Source: an uncultured Bacteroidota bacterium (GTDB lineage: Bacteria; Bacteroidota; Bacteroidia; Flavobacteriales; Flavobacteriaceae). Taken from it: 64,000 bases of DNA. The stretch covers positions 1-64,000 of the forward strand of contig CACMJT010000003.1 in the NCBI GenBank assembly GCA_902614065.1. Reading direction: 5' to 3'. The notes beneath the pieces are model-generated. The model did not search any database, had not been told where the DNA came from, and saw nothing but the letters and a program-made list of their open reading frames with translations. Every line of letters starts with the position of its first letter. The first letter of the stretch is position 1. The translations under genes were made by a program, and so were the position numbers. Of the stretch, positions 7,867 through 15,832 are shown piece by piece.

Positions 7867-8056
7867 TGGTGAAGTTACTTTTCGAGTAAAATTTAAAGAC
7901 CTTGGGGTTCCTGTTGGTTTTGGAATGACGAATTCTATAATTTTTCACGAGTGCGCTACTCAGATATATGTAAGATCCGGGTGGTGTAAAATTGACAGAA
8001 AGATAAGAGACAAAAGGTTTGAGGTTGAGGTTGTTGACAAAAAAATAAATTGGTGA
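7853..8056 (+). CDS. Hypothetical protein (67 aa), unrecognised
   Basis: A 67-residue ORF from ATG 7853 to TGA 8056. Alternating hydrophobic and charged residues (Gly-Glu-Val-Thr-Phe-Arg-Val-Lys-Phe) suggest beta strands, and it has two Cys residues. No signal peptide or membrane segment is seen and no family is recognised. It starts inside the preceding 42-aa ORF, so the two would be translationally coupled. It ends 9 bp before the convergent CAP gene. It is probably part of the same accessory island as the restriction-modification operon. Confidence 0.45.
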   Translation: MARFSGEVTFRVKFKDLGVPVGFGMTNSIIFHECATQIYVRSGWCKIDRKIRDKRFEVEVVDKKINW

Positions 8057-8065
8057 TTTTTTTTG

Positions 8066-8596
8066 TCAATAAGGGTGTTCACCCATAAAGTTGCCAGCTG
8101 GGTAATATCTTGCAACAACATATACTTTACCAGATTTAGATTTTGAATATGCAATTCCAACTTTGGTTGTATTAGACCACACCATTTGAGTGTAGTGTCC
8201 TATTAAACTAAAGTTGTTTCTACTGTCTCCAATTTTAGCATATTTGAAATCTTTTTTTTCACTTAACCAAGAAACGGAGGCATCATCAAGGTGGTTTGTT
8301 TCATCAAAATAATATTTCTCATTATTTTCTTTAAAAACAAAATAGTATGATAGATATAGGTTCTCCCCTTGATTTAACTTTTCAAGATTGTTACTATGTT
8401 CAAATAAATCTTTAGTTGATAAATAGTCAGCATATTTTTGTGCATCTTTCTTAAGTTTTTCAGACCAAACTAATGGGGGTGACCCTACCTCTTCCCGAGC
8501 ATCGTTATGAACTTTAAGTGCTTTTTTTTCCTCTAGTGTTGGTTGAGAAAAGCACAAAAAAGGAAAGATTATTGTTATAAATAATACTTTTTTCAT
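8066..8596 (-). CDS. Secreted CAP (SCP/PR-1-like) domain protein
   Basis: A 176-aa protein with an N-terminal signal peptide (hydrophobic residues 4-17, probable cleavage after Cys-Phe-Ser-Gln). A CAP domain follows: His-Asn-Asp-Ala-Arg near residue 30, Gly-His-Tyr-Thr-Gln-Met-Val-Trp near 133-140, and a C-terminal Tyr-Tyr-Pro-Ala-Gly-Asn-Phe block. CAP proteins are secreted or periplasmic and of varied, mostly unproven function in bacteria. The ATG overlaps the stop of the upstream acetyltransferase gene by 4 bp, making it the last gene of an rpiB-acetyltransferase-CAP operon. Confidence 0.87.
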   Translation of the reverse strand: MKKVLFITIIFPFLCFSQPTLEEKKALKVHNDAREEVGSPPLVWSEKLKKDAQKYADYLSTKDLFEHSNNLEKLNQGENLYLSYYFVFKENNEKYYFDETNHLDDASVSWLSEKKDFKYAKIGDSRNNFSLIGHYTQMVWSNTTKVGIAYSKSKSGKVYVVARYYPAGNFMGEHPY

Positions 8597-9030
8597 TCAA
8601 AAAACATTGCTGTGTGTGCAATATTATCTTCAAGGTACTCTTCCCCTGTTGCTGTAAAGCCGTGAGAAGCATAAAACCTTTTCAAATATGATTGCGCAGA
8701 AATTTTAATAGGGCTTTCTTTTTTGTTTTTTAAATATTTTATTGATTCTTTAACCAGCACATGTCCATAACCTTTGCCTCTGTATTTTTTTTTAACAACC
8801 GTCCTGCCAAAAGAAGCTTCTTTGAAATACGTGTTTTTAGGAAAAATTCTAGTATACCCACAAAGAATACTGTTTTCATACAATAAAAGATGATCTGCTT
8901 CTGGGTCTCTTCCATCAACATCTTGAAAAGGGCATTCCTGCTCAACAATAAAAACTTCAGATCTCAAACTAAAAATGCTTTGAACCTCATTTATAGAAAG
9001 GTCGTCCCATTTTTTTATAAGTGTTTGCAT
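8593..9030 (-). CDS. elaA: GNAT-family N-acetyltransferase, ElaA-like
   Basis: A 145-aa single-domain acetyltransferase. The N-terminus (Leu-Arg-Ser-Glu-Val-Phe-Ile-Val-Glu-Gln, then Cys-Pro-Phe-Gln-Asp-Val-Asp-Gly-Arg-Asp) matches the ElaA family. The acetyl-CoA loop appears as Gly-Arg-Thr-Val-Val-Lys-Lys-Lys-Tyr-Arg-Gly-Lys-Gly-Tyr-Gly around residues 74-88. The C-terminus Phe-Tyr-Ala-Ser-His-Gly-Phe is typical of GNAT proteins. The substrate is unknown. It lies one base downstream of rpiB and overlaps the CAP gene, so the three are cotranscribed. Confidence 0.88.
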   Translation of the reverse strand: MQTLIKKWDDLSINEVQSIFSLRSEVFIVEQECPFQDVDGRDPEADHLLLYENSILCGYTRIFPKNTYFKEASFGRTVVKKKYRGKGYGHVLVKESIKYLKNKKESPIKISAQSYLKRFYASHGFTATGEEYLEDNIAHTAMFFE

Positions 9031-9031
9031 T

Positions 9032-9469
9032 TTAAGAGTTTTTTTTATTTATTTTATCAACTCTTCTTTCGTGTCTTCCTCCTTCAAATTCAGTGTTAAG
9101 AAATATTTCTACCATTTCAATGGCTTCTTTTTTTTCCAAAAACCTAGCGGGTAATGATAGAACATTTGCGTTGTTGTGCGATCTGGATAGTTTAGCTGTT
9201 TCTTTGTTCCAACACAAAGCTGATCTTACGCCTTTGTGTTTGTTTGCAGACATGCTAACCCCTATTCCGCTTCCACATATTATTATCCCTTTTAGGTTTT
9301 CGTTATTAGATATTTTCTCAGCCAAAGGGTGTGCAAAGTCTGGATAATCCACACTTTCTTCGGTGTCGCATCCTAAATTTATCACGCCATAACCTTTATT
9401 TTCTAAAACCTTTTTTATTTCATTTTTCAAAGATGTTCCTGCATGATCATTCGCTAATAATATGTTCAT
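9032..9469 (-). CDS. rpiB: Ribose-5-phosphate isomerase B
   Basis: It interconverts ribose 5-phosphate and ribulose 5-phosphate in the non-oxidative pentose phosphate pathway. The 145-aa length is standard. Diagnostic features are Asn-Asp-His-Ala-Gly at 7-11, the catalytic Cys65 in Cys-Gly-Ser-Gly-Ile-Gly, and His98 in His-Asn-Asn-Ala-Asn-Val. It opens the minus-strand operon rpiB-elaA-CAP and is divergent from rnr across a 342-bp AT-rich gap. The close relative LacB/RpiB of allose metabolism cannot be excluded, but no sugar operon is present. Confidence 0.93.
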   Translation of the reverse strand: MNILLANDHAGTSLKNEIKKVLENKGYGVINLGCDTEESVDYPDFAHPLAEKISNNENLKGIIICGSGIGVSMSANKHKGVRSALCWNKETAKLSRSHNNANVLSLPARFLEKKEAIEMVEIFLNTEFEGGRHERRVDKINKKNS

Positions 9470-9811
9470 AAGCCTATTACTAATTGTTTATAAGTTTGAT
9501 TGTTTTTGAAAACTCCTTTTTTATCATACTTTTTAAACAAATTTAATCTAATTATTGACATAATATTTTTTTTAATTTATCAACCTTAATTGTTTTAGTA
9601 TTCTTTTAATATCTTATCTAACTGATTGTAAATAAGTGTTTTTTGAATGAACTGTTTTGTTAAAAATCTATTGATAACTGCATCAAACTTGTATACTATT
9701 TTTTTTATAACACATATTAACAAACAATCATCATTATAAGATTAATGATTAATAAGAATTGTTGATTTTTATAAAAGTTCATCAATTAAGACATAATTTT
9801 ATAATCTCTTA
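9470..9811. other. AT-rich divergent intergenic region between rpiB and rnr
   Basis: It has 342 bp with very few G or C and no ORF of note. It must hold promoters for rpiB (minus) and rnr (plus). A minus-strand TAAATTTG element at 9538-9545 matches the Bacteroidota -7 consensus and would give rpiB a leader of about 60 bases. No clear plus-strand element near rnr was found. No DnaA boxes or iterons were seen, so I do not call it an origin. Confidence 0.5.
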
Positions 9812-11908
9812 ATGAACAAAATAGATCTTAATATTTTAGAAAAAAAAGTAGCTAGCCTTTTCTTTGGAAACAAGAAAAAATCATATAACATAAAACAAAT
9901 TAAGTTTTTTTTAAATGTTATGATTGACTCAATTTATATCAAAGATTTATTGAGAAATCTTTTTCTTAAAAAATGCATCAACATAAGCGAACACGATAAA
10001 TATAGCTTTAACAAAAGCTCAGTTTTTTTAGTTGGTATTATAGGAAAAAGAAAAGGTAAATTAATTGACTTACAATCATCTGTGGAGCTTGAGATTAGTA
10101 GAAAAGAAAGTGCAGGGTTTTTTGAAAATGATACTGTTTACTATTCAATTAACAAAAAAGGCAAAGTGAATATTTTATCAATAAAAAAAAGAGTAGATCA
10201 AAAGTTTGTTGGAGAGGTTGAAATTAATAAAAACATAAAAAGCGTTTTTATAAGAAAACAAAATGTGAGATTTATAATAGAAGACAGACAGGCAAAAAAA
10301 GAAGACTTGGTTGTTGTAAGACTAAAAGATTGGAGGTATGAAGATCCAGAGGGAGAGGTTTTAAAAGTTATTGGTAAATCATCTGACAGCGAGGCACAAA
10401 CGCATGCAATTTTAGAAGAGTTTTCTCTACCATATGTTTTTTCAGACAAGGTTGAGCAAGAAACAAACAGTATAAAAAAAGAATTAGATATAGAAAAGTA
10501 CAGGGAAGATCAAACAAGCAAACTAACATTTACAATTGATCCAGAAGACGCAAAAGATTTCGATGACGCACTTTCTTTTAAAAAACTAGAAGATTCAAGT
10601 ACTGAAGTGGGTGTTCATATTGCAGACGTATCTCATTATGTAAAAACAAAAACGGAATTAGATAAAGAAGCTTTTTATAGAGCAACAAGCGTTTATTTAG
10701 CCGACAGGGTTGTTCCTATGTTGCCAGAAAAACTATCTAACGATTTATGTTCGTTAAATCCTAGAGAGAAAAAGAATGTTTTTTCTGTTTTTTTTATTTT
10801 CAGTAAGAACTATAAAATTTCAAACATAAGGTTTTGCAAATCTCTTATTGTATCAGACGAAAGATTTTCCTACGAAGAAGCTCAACACATAATAGAAAGT
10901 AAAGAAAAAACCATACCTGCAGAAAAAACCATTTTAGGTAAAGAAAAAAAAGTAAATCAAACCCTTTTCGATTCAATAAAACAACTTTATTCAATATCCA
11001 AATCATTAAAAAAAGAAAGAGAAGAAAAAGGATCTATCTTTTTTAATAAAGAAGAAATAAGGTTTGATGTTGATAAAAAAGGAAACCCTATTGGATATAA
11101 AATAAAAAAACAAAAAGAAGCAAATTTTTTAATCGAAGAATTTATGTTGTTGGCTAATAAAGCTGTTGCTACAAAGATAAAAGATCATACGCGAACAGGT
11201 GTTTACCGTGTTCATGATTTGCCGGATGAAAAAAAACTTGTAGAAATAGATAGCTTTATTAAAAACTTAGGATATAACAACAGGCTGGTTAACGCGAAGA
11301 GTGTAAACAAAGAAATAAACAGCCTATTAAAATCATGTGAGGGCAAGCCAGAAAAAAACGTTATAGATATGATGGTGATCCGAGCAATGAGTAAAGCAAA
11401 ATACAGCTCTCAAAACATAGGTCATTTTGGATTAAAATTTGAAAACTATTCTCATTTTACATCGCCAATAAGAAGATACCCAGACTTAATGGTTCACAGA
11501 ATACTTTTTTCTATTTTAAAAAAGGAAAAGTTCCACGACAAAGATATTGAAGAAAAGTGCCTTCATTTCAGTCAAAGAGAAGAGTTAGCCACTAAAGCCG
11601 AAAGAGCCTCTATCAAATTAATGCAAGTTAAATATATGTCAGAACGGTTAAATGAAAAATTTACCGGCATTATTTCGGGTATAAACGAAAGAGGAGTTTT
11701 TGTAGAGATTACATCCAATAAGTGTGAAGGGTTTGTTAGAATGAAAGACATTCCAGATGATTATTTTGTTTATGACTTTAAAACAAACACACTAATAGGT
11801 CAAAACACCAAAGAAGAATACTGTCTAGGAGACAAAGTTCTTATAAGAGTTCAAAAAACAGACTTTGAAAAAAAACACATTGACTTTAAGATCATAAGCA
11901 AGTCATAA
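9812..11908 (+). CDS. rnr: Ribonuclease R (RNB-family 3'-5' exoribonuclease)
   Basis: A processive exoribonuclease that degrades structured RNA. Of its 698 aa, residues 1-225 hold a winged-helix/cold-shock N-terminal part. The RNB catalytic domain covers about 230-560, with the metal-binding cluster Ile-Asp-Pro-Glu-Asp-Ala-Lys-Asp-Phe-Asp-Asp at 242-252, and the Ser-Pro-Ile-Arg-Arg-Tyr-Pro-Asp-Leu block near 550. An S1 RNA-binding domain occupies about 615-695. It is followed after 20 bp by a LysE-type gene on the same strand. The protein is rich in Lys, reflecting the low GC. Confidence 0.96.
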   Translation: MNKIDLNILEKKVASLFFGNKKKSYNIKQIKFFLNVMIDSIYIKDLLRNLFLKKCINISEHDKYSFNKSSVFLVGIIGKRKGKLIDLQSSVELEISRKESAGFFENDTVYYSINKKGKVNILSIKKRVDQKFVGEVEINKNIKSVFIRKQNVRFIIEDRQAKKEDLVVVRLKDWRYEDPEGEVLKVIGKSSDSEAQTHAILEEFSLPYVFSDKVEQETNSIKKELDIEKYREDQTSKLTFTIDPEDAKDFDDALSFKKLEDSSTEVGVHIADVSHYVKTKTELDKEAFYRATSVYLADRVVPMLPEKLSNDLCSLNPREKKNVFSVFFIFSKNYKISNIRFCKSLIVSDERFSYEEAQHIIESKEKTIPAEKTILGKEKKVNQTLFDSIKQLYSISKSLKKEREEKGSIFFNKEEIRFDVDKKGNPIGYKIKKQKEANFLIEEFMLLANKAVATKIKDHTRTGVYRVHDLPDEKKLVEIDSFIKNLGYNNRLVNAKSVNKEINSLLKSCEGKPEKNVIDMMVIRAMSKAKYSSQNIGHFGLKFENYSHFTSPIRRYPDLMVHRILFSILKKEKFHDKDIEEKCLHFSQREELATKAERASIKLMQVKYMSERLNEKFTGIISGINERGVFVEITSNKCEGFVRMKDIPDDYFVYDFKTNTLIGQNTKEEYCLGDKVLIRVQKTDFEKKHIDFKIISKS

Positions 11909-11928
11909 TAAAATATTATTTTTAGCGA

Positions 11929-12573
11929 ATGCTAGATTTCTTACCTGCTATTCCATTAGGAATTCTTCTTTCTTTCTCATTTGGCCCATTGTTTTTTATT
12001 TTACTTGAAACAAGTATTTCAAAAGGAATCAAACAAGCTTTTTTTATCGACGTTGGTGTTGTTTTTTCTGACATAACGTTTTTTTCAATTGCTTATTTTG
12101 GAGCAAGCAAGATTATAACAGAAGAAAACCAACCAGCCCTCTTTGTGCTTGGAGGTGTTTTGTTGGCCTCTTATGGGGCGCTGTCTTTTTTTAAAACATA
12201 TCAAAAAAGAAAAAAACAACAAAAAGGCAAGGTGAAGATAATTGAAACCCCAAACCTTTTTTCACTTGCAATTAAAGGCTATTTGTTAAACATTATTAAT
12301 GTGGCTGTGTTGTTTTTTTGGACAGGCGTTCTTTTTGTAATCGGACCAAAGTTTGAGATGGACACAACAAAAATATGGTTGTTTTTTTTGGCAACAGTTT
12401 CAACCTATGTAGCTGTTAATCTTTGTAAGTATTATTTCGCTAGTAAGCTTAAAAGCAAACTAACAGACTCCATTCTTTACAAAATGAAGCAAGCTCTTAA
12501 TGTCTTTGTTTTTATTTGTGGGACATACTTGGTAATTGACGGATCAAGCTCGTCTTTAACGGAGATAATTTGA
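11929..12573 (+). CDS. LysE-family amino-acid/metabolite exporter
   Basis: A 214-aa inner-membrane protein with about six hydrophobic segments. The N-terminus (Ala-Ile-Pro-Leu-Gly-Ile-Leu-Leu-Ser-Phe-Ser-Phe-Gly-Pro) carries the LysE/RhtB-type small-residue and Pro motif. A charged loop (about residues 90-108, Lys/Gln/Arg-rich) separates the two halves. LysE proteins export amino acids or related metabolites; the substrate cannot be read here. It follows rnr by 20 bp. Its TGA stop shares its last base with the discriminator of the convergent tRNA-Cys. Confidence 0.85.
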   Translation: MLDFLPAIPLGILLSFSFGPLFFILLETSISKGIKQAFFIDVGVVFSDITFFSIAYFGASKIITEENQPALFVLGGVLLASYGALSFFKTYQKRKKQQKGKVKIIETPNLFSLAIKGYLLNIINVAVLFFWTGVLFVIGPKFEMDTTKIWLFFLATVSTYVAVNLCKYYFASKLKSKLTDSILYKMKQALNVFVFICGTYLVIDGSSSSLTEII

Positions 12574-12643
12574 GGCACCGAGCGGATTCGAACCGCTGTA
12601 CAAGCTTTTGCAGAGCTCTGCCTAGCCACTCGGCCACAGTGCC
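12573..12643 (-). tRNA. tRNA-Cys (anticodon GCA)
   Basis: Read on the minus strand it folds as a full cloverleaf: a 7-bp acceptor stem (GGCACTG with CGGTGCC, one G-U pair), a D arm, an anticodon stem GAGCT/AGCTT around the loop CTGCAAA (anticodon at 12609-12611), and a T arm with GGTTCGAATCC. The discriminator is U, as expected for tRNA-Cys. CCA is not encoded. The discriminator base overlaps the stop codon of the converging LysE-type gene. Confidence 0.95.
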
Positions 12644-12668
12644 TTTAGGGCTTCAAAAGTAACAATTT

Positions 12669-13025
12669 TTAAATATCTGACGAATTCAATACTACACATA
12701 CCGTTTCAACGTCTCCGTCAATTGGGGGGTTAATTTTTGTGACCGACACAATTACTGAGGAGACATACTCACACTCATTATGAATCCTCCTAATGATTCT
12801 TGCAGACACAGTTTCTATTAATTTAGACCTAATACCCATCTCTTCAACCACTATTTTTGTCACGTCAGAGTAATCAACGGTTTGAGAAAGATTATCAGTT
12901 TGTTGGGCGAGTTTATTTTTTACATCAACCTCAACATCAACACGATAATCCGAACCAATAAGCCCTTCCTCATCAAGACACCCGTGGTAAGAATATGTTT
13001 TTATGTTGTTTACACGAACCTTCAC
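12669..13025 (-). CDS. folB: Dihydroneopterin aldolase
   Basis: It converts 7,8-dihydroneopterin to 6-hydroxymethyl-dihydropterin in folate synthesis. The 118-aa length is typical. The Tyr-x-Tyr-His-Gly motif at 11-15, Asp-Tyr at 51-52 and the catalytic lysine in Thr-Lys-Ile-Asn-Pro-Pro (K97) match FolB. The start is GTG (13023-13025). A -7 element TATTTTTG on the minus strand ends only 4 bases before it, so the mRNA may be leaderless. It is divergent from glnS, with tRNA-Cys immediately downstream on the same strand. Confidence 0.93.
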   Translation of the reverse strand: MKVRVNNIKTYSYHGCLDEEGLIGSDYRVDVEVDVKNKLAQQTDNLSQTVDYSDVTKIVVEEMGIRSKLIETVSARIIRRIHNECEYVSSVIVSVTKINPPIDGDVETVCVVLNSSDI

Positions 13026-13029
13026 TTTT

Positions 13030-13037
13030 CAAAAATA
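13030..13037 (-). promoter_or_regulatory. folB promoter -7 element (TATTTTTG)
   Basis: It matches the Bacteroidota consensus TAnnTTTG on the minus strand and ends 4 bases upstream of the GTG start of folB. Transcription would start at or next to the start codon. No clear -33 TTG was seen. Confidence 0.55.
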
Positions 13038-13066
13038 TAAAATGAATTCCTCATTTATAAATTAAT

Positions 13067-13074
13067 TAACTTTG
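13067..13074 (+). promoter_or_regulatory. glnS promoter -7 element (TAACTTTG)
   Basis: It matches TAnnTTTG and ends 5 bases before the GTG start of glnS, predicting a leaderless or nearly leaderless transcript. It faces away from the folB element 30 bp to the left. Confidence 0.6.
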
Positions 13075-13079
13075 ATTCG

Positions 13080-14750
13080 GTGAATGATTCAAGAAATTTT
13101 ATCGAAATAATTATTGATCAAGACTTGCAAAACGGTCTAGATCCAGACAACCTCTGCTTCAGGTTTCCGCCCGAACCAAATGGCTTTCTTCATGTGGGAC
13201 ACGTCAAGGCAATTGTTTTAAATTTCGAATTAGCAAAAAAATACAGCGCCAAAATAAACCTCAGGTTTGATGATACCAACCCCGAAAATGAAGATCAAAA
13301 ATATATTGATGCGATAAAATCAGACGTAAATTGGCTTGGTTACAGTTGGGATGAAGAGCGTTATGCGTCTGATTATTTCCAACAACTGTATGAGTGGTCG
13401 CTAAAACTAATTAATGAGGACAAGGCATATGTAGATTCTCAAACATCTGAAGAAATTGCGGATCAAAAAGGAACACCAAAGGAGCCTGGAAAAAACAGCC
13501 CTTATAGAAACAGAACGATAGAAGAAAATACCACGCTCTTTAGGCAAATGAAAGAAGGAAAAGTAGAGCCCGGAAAACACGTTTTGCGAGCTAAAATTGA
13601 CATGTCTTCACCAAACATGCTCATGAGAGATCCAGTAATATATAGGGTTATAAATGCATATCACCCTAGAACAAAAAACGATTGGGTTATTTTTCCAATG
13701 TATGACTGGACACATGGTGAGTCAGACTATATCGAACAAATTTCTCACTCATTGTGTACGCTAGAATTTAAACCCCACAGAGAACTTTACGACTGGTTTT
13801 TAGATCAGGTTGTAGATTCAGAAAAAATAAGACCTAAACAAAGAGAATTTGCCCGCCTTAATTTAAGCCACACAATAACTTCGAAAAGAAAGCTTTTGTA
13901 TTTGGTGGAGAATAATATTGTTGATGGATGGGATGACCCAAGAATGCCAACCATATCGGGTTTAAGGAGAAGAGGCTATACCCCAGAATCCTTAAAGAGC
14001 TTTGTAAAGGCCGCAGGTGTTGCCAAAAGAGAAAATGTTATAGAAATGTCTCTTTTGGAGTTTTGTGTTAGAGAAGACCTAAACAAAAAGTGCAACAGAA
14101 TGATGGTTGTACAAAACCCTATTAAAATAACCATTACAAACCTTGAAGAGGGTCATGAAGAAACGCTTGTTGTAGAAAACAACCCTGAGGATCCGTCAGC
14201 AGGCAGCAGAGAGATGGTCTTTACTAAAACAGTTCTTATTGAGAGAGAAGACTTTAGCGACAACCCACCAAAGAAGTTTTTTAGGCTTTCACTTGGAAAT
14301 GAAGTCAGGCTTAAAGGCGCTTACATCATCAAAGCAAACAAAGTGATTTATAACAAAGAGGGTTTTGTTGATGAGGTGGAGTGCACTTATGACCCCAAAA
14401 GCAAAAGCGGCTCTGGCTCTGAGGAAAGTAAAAGAAAAGTAAAAGGAACCCTTCACTGGGTCTCTTCCACAAAAAACATTCACATTACGATTCGCGAGTA
14501 CGACCGTCTTTTTGAACACCCCTCACCCGGACAGTTTCCGCCGGAGGAGTTTTATAAGATACTCAACCCCAACTCAATGTCCGTTTCAACCGCTTACGCG
14601 GAGCTGGAAATGTCCAGGGCCAAAACAGGAGAATCATTCCAGTTTCAAAGAAAAGGGTATTACATTATGGACAAGGCTTCGTCTACGAAAAACATGATTT
14701 TCAACAAAACAGTTTCACTCAGAGACAACTGGAAAAAGCAAGCCAAATAG
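13080..14750 (+). CDS. glnS: Glutamine--tRNA ligase
   Basis: It charges tRNA-Gln with glutamine. At 556 aa it is the size of the E. coli enzyme. It shows the class I HIGH motif as Pro-Pro-Glu-Pro-Asn-Gly-Phe-Leu-His-Val-Gly-His near residues 30-41 and the KMSKS-like Thr-Ser-Lys-Arg-Lys-Leu near 262. The all-beta anticodon-binding half fills the C-terminus from about residue 340. The start is GTG at 13080; the nearby ATG at 13084 is out of frame and no other early in-frame ATG exists. Its presence means Gln-tRNA can be made directly in this organism. Confidence 0.97.
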   Translation: MNDSRNFIEIIIDQDLQNGLDPDNLCFRFPPEPNGFLHVGHVKAIVLNFELAKKYSAKINLRFDDTNPENEDQKYIDAIKSDVNWLGYSWDEERYASDYFQQLYEWSLKLINEDKAYVDSQTSEEIADQKGTPKEPGKNSPYRNRTIEENTTLFRQMKEGKVEPGKHVLRAKIDMSSPNMLMRDPVIYRVINAYHPRTKNDWVIFPMYDWTHGESDYIEQISHSLCTLEFKPHRELYDWFLDQVVDSEKIRPKQREFARLNLSHTITSKRKLLYLVENNIVDGWDDPRMPTISGLRRRGYTPESLKSFVKAAGVAKRENVIEMSLLEFCVREDLNKKCNRMMVVQNPIKITITNLEEGHEETLVVENNPEDPSAGSREMVFTKTVLIEREDFSDNPPKKFFRLSLGNEVRLKGAYIIKANKVIYNKEGFVDEVECTYDPKSKSGSGSEESKRKVKGTLHWVSSTKNIHITIREYDRLFEHPSPGQFPPEEFYKILNPNSMSVSTAYAELEMSRAKTGESFQFQRKGYYIMDKASSTKNMIFNKTVSLRDNWKKQAK

Positions 14751-14770
14751 AAAAAAGCAGTTTTTAAGAC

Positions 14771-15772
14771 TTACTCATCCGTAGATGAATCCATTGGTGT
14801 TTCGTCTTGTTTAGCCTCAGGTTTTTTTGGTTTCATACCAATTCCTAAAGTCTCTTTGGCTTTTTTTGCTTTTTTCATTTCCTCTCCAATCTGGTTGCTG
14901 GCAGTAAATGAAGCGACCATGTTGTTCAACATTTCTGATCCTGCTTGAGGAGAATTCGGCATTAATATAAGGTTGCTATTGCTTGCAGACCCTACCGACT
15001 GTAGTGTATCATAGTGTTGTGTAACAACAATAAGAGCAGACGCTTCTTGTGAGTTTATGTCCACTCCGTTTAACACCTTTACAGAATCTTCTAGACCGCG
15101 CGCAATTTCTCTTCTTTGGTCTGCAATACCCTGACCTTGAAGCCTTTTACTTTCTGCTTCTGCCTTTGCCCTTTCAACAATCAAAATTCTTTGAGCATCA
15201 CCCTCAAATTGTGCAGCAACCTTTTCTCTTTCCGAAGCATTAATTCTGTTCATAGAGTCTTTAACCTGAGCGTCTGGATCAATGTCTGTAACAAGAGTCT
15301 TAATTATGTCAAAACCATAATTTAGCATTGCGTCATTCAACTCAGCCTTAACAGCCACAGCCACGTCATCTTTCTTTTCAAAAACATCATCCAATATCAT
15401 TTTGGGAACTTCTGCCCTAACAACATCAAAAACATAAGACGTGATTTGGTCTTGGGGAAAATCAAGCTTATAAAAAGCGTCGTACACTTTGTCTTTTATG
15501 ACCTTGTATTGTACAGACACTTTGATTTTTACAAAAACATCATCTTTTGTTTTAGTTTCTACAACAACATCAAGCTGTTGGATTCTTAAACTGAGTCTTC
15601 CTGCGACATTGTCAACAAGCGGAATTTTAATTTGAAGTCCAGAGTGCCTAACGCTCAAAAACTTTCCAAACCTTTCAACAACTGCCGCTGATTGTTGCTT
15701 GACAATAAAAAAGGTTCCAAAGATTAGCGCTAATAGAGTAAGCAGTATAATTGGTGTAAGAAGATATCCCAT
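14771..15772 (-). CDS. SPFH/Band 7 (stomatin-like, QmcA/HflC-type) membrane protein
   Basis: A 333-aa protein with one N-terminal membrane helix (about residues 3-24), then an SPFH/Band 7 domain (Val-Val-Glu-Arg-Phe-Gly-Lys at 31-37 to about 190), and a long Ala/Glu/Lys-rich coiled-coil region (about 180-240) with Glu-Arg-Ala-Lys-Ala-Glu-Ala-Glu typical of the family. Such proteins form large membrane-anchored rings linked to membrane protein quality control. The tail is highly charged (Lys/Glu/Asp). It converges with glnS and stands alone. No nfeD-like partner is adjacent. Confidence 0.9.
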   Translation of the reverse strand: MGYLLTPIILLTLLALIFGTFFIVKQQSAAVVERFGKFLSVRHSGLQIKIPLVDNVAGRLSLRIQQLDVVVETKTKDDVFVKIKVSVQYKVIKDKVYDAFYKLDFPQDQITSYVFDVVRAEVPKMILDDVFEKKDDVAVAVKAELNDAMLNYGFDIIKTLVTDIDPDAQVKDSMNRINASEREKVAAQFEGDAQRILIVERAKAEAESKRLQGQGIADQRREIARGLEDSVKVLNGVDINSQEASALIVVTQHYDTLQSVGSASNSNLILMPNSPQAGSEMLNNMVASFTASNQIGEEMKKAKKAKETLGIGMKPKKPEAKQDETPMDSSTDE

Positions 15773-15832
15773 AGTTTTTTCTTTATAATTTACGAATTTT
15801 TCAGAAAAAAATAATTATGAATTTGTTATCAT

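Noticed and set aside
9470-9811. AT-rich gap as an origin of replication
   Set aside because: High AT content alone is common in this genome; no DnaA-box group or iterons were seen.
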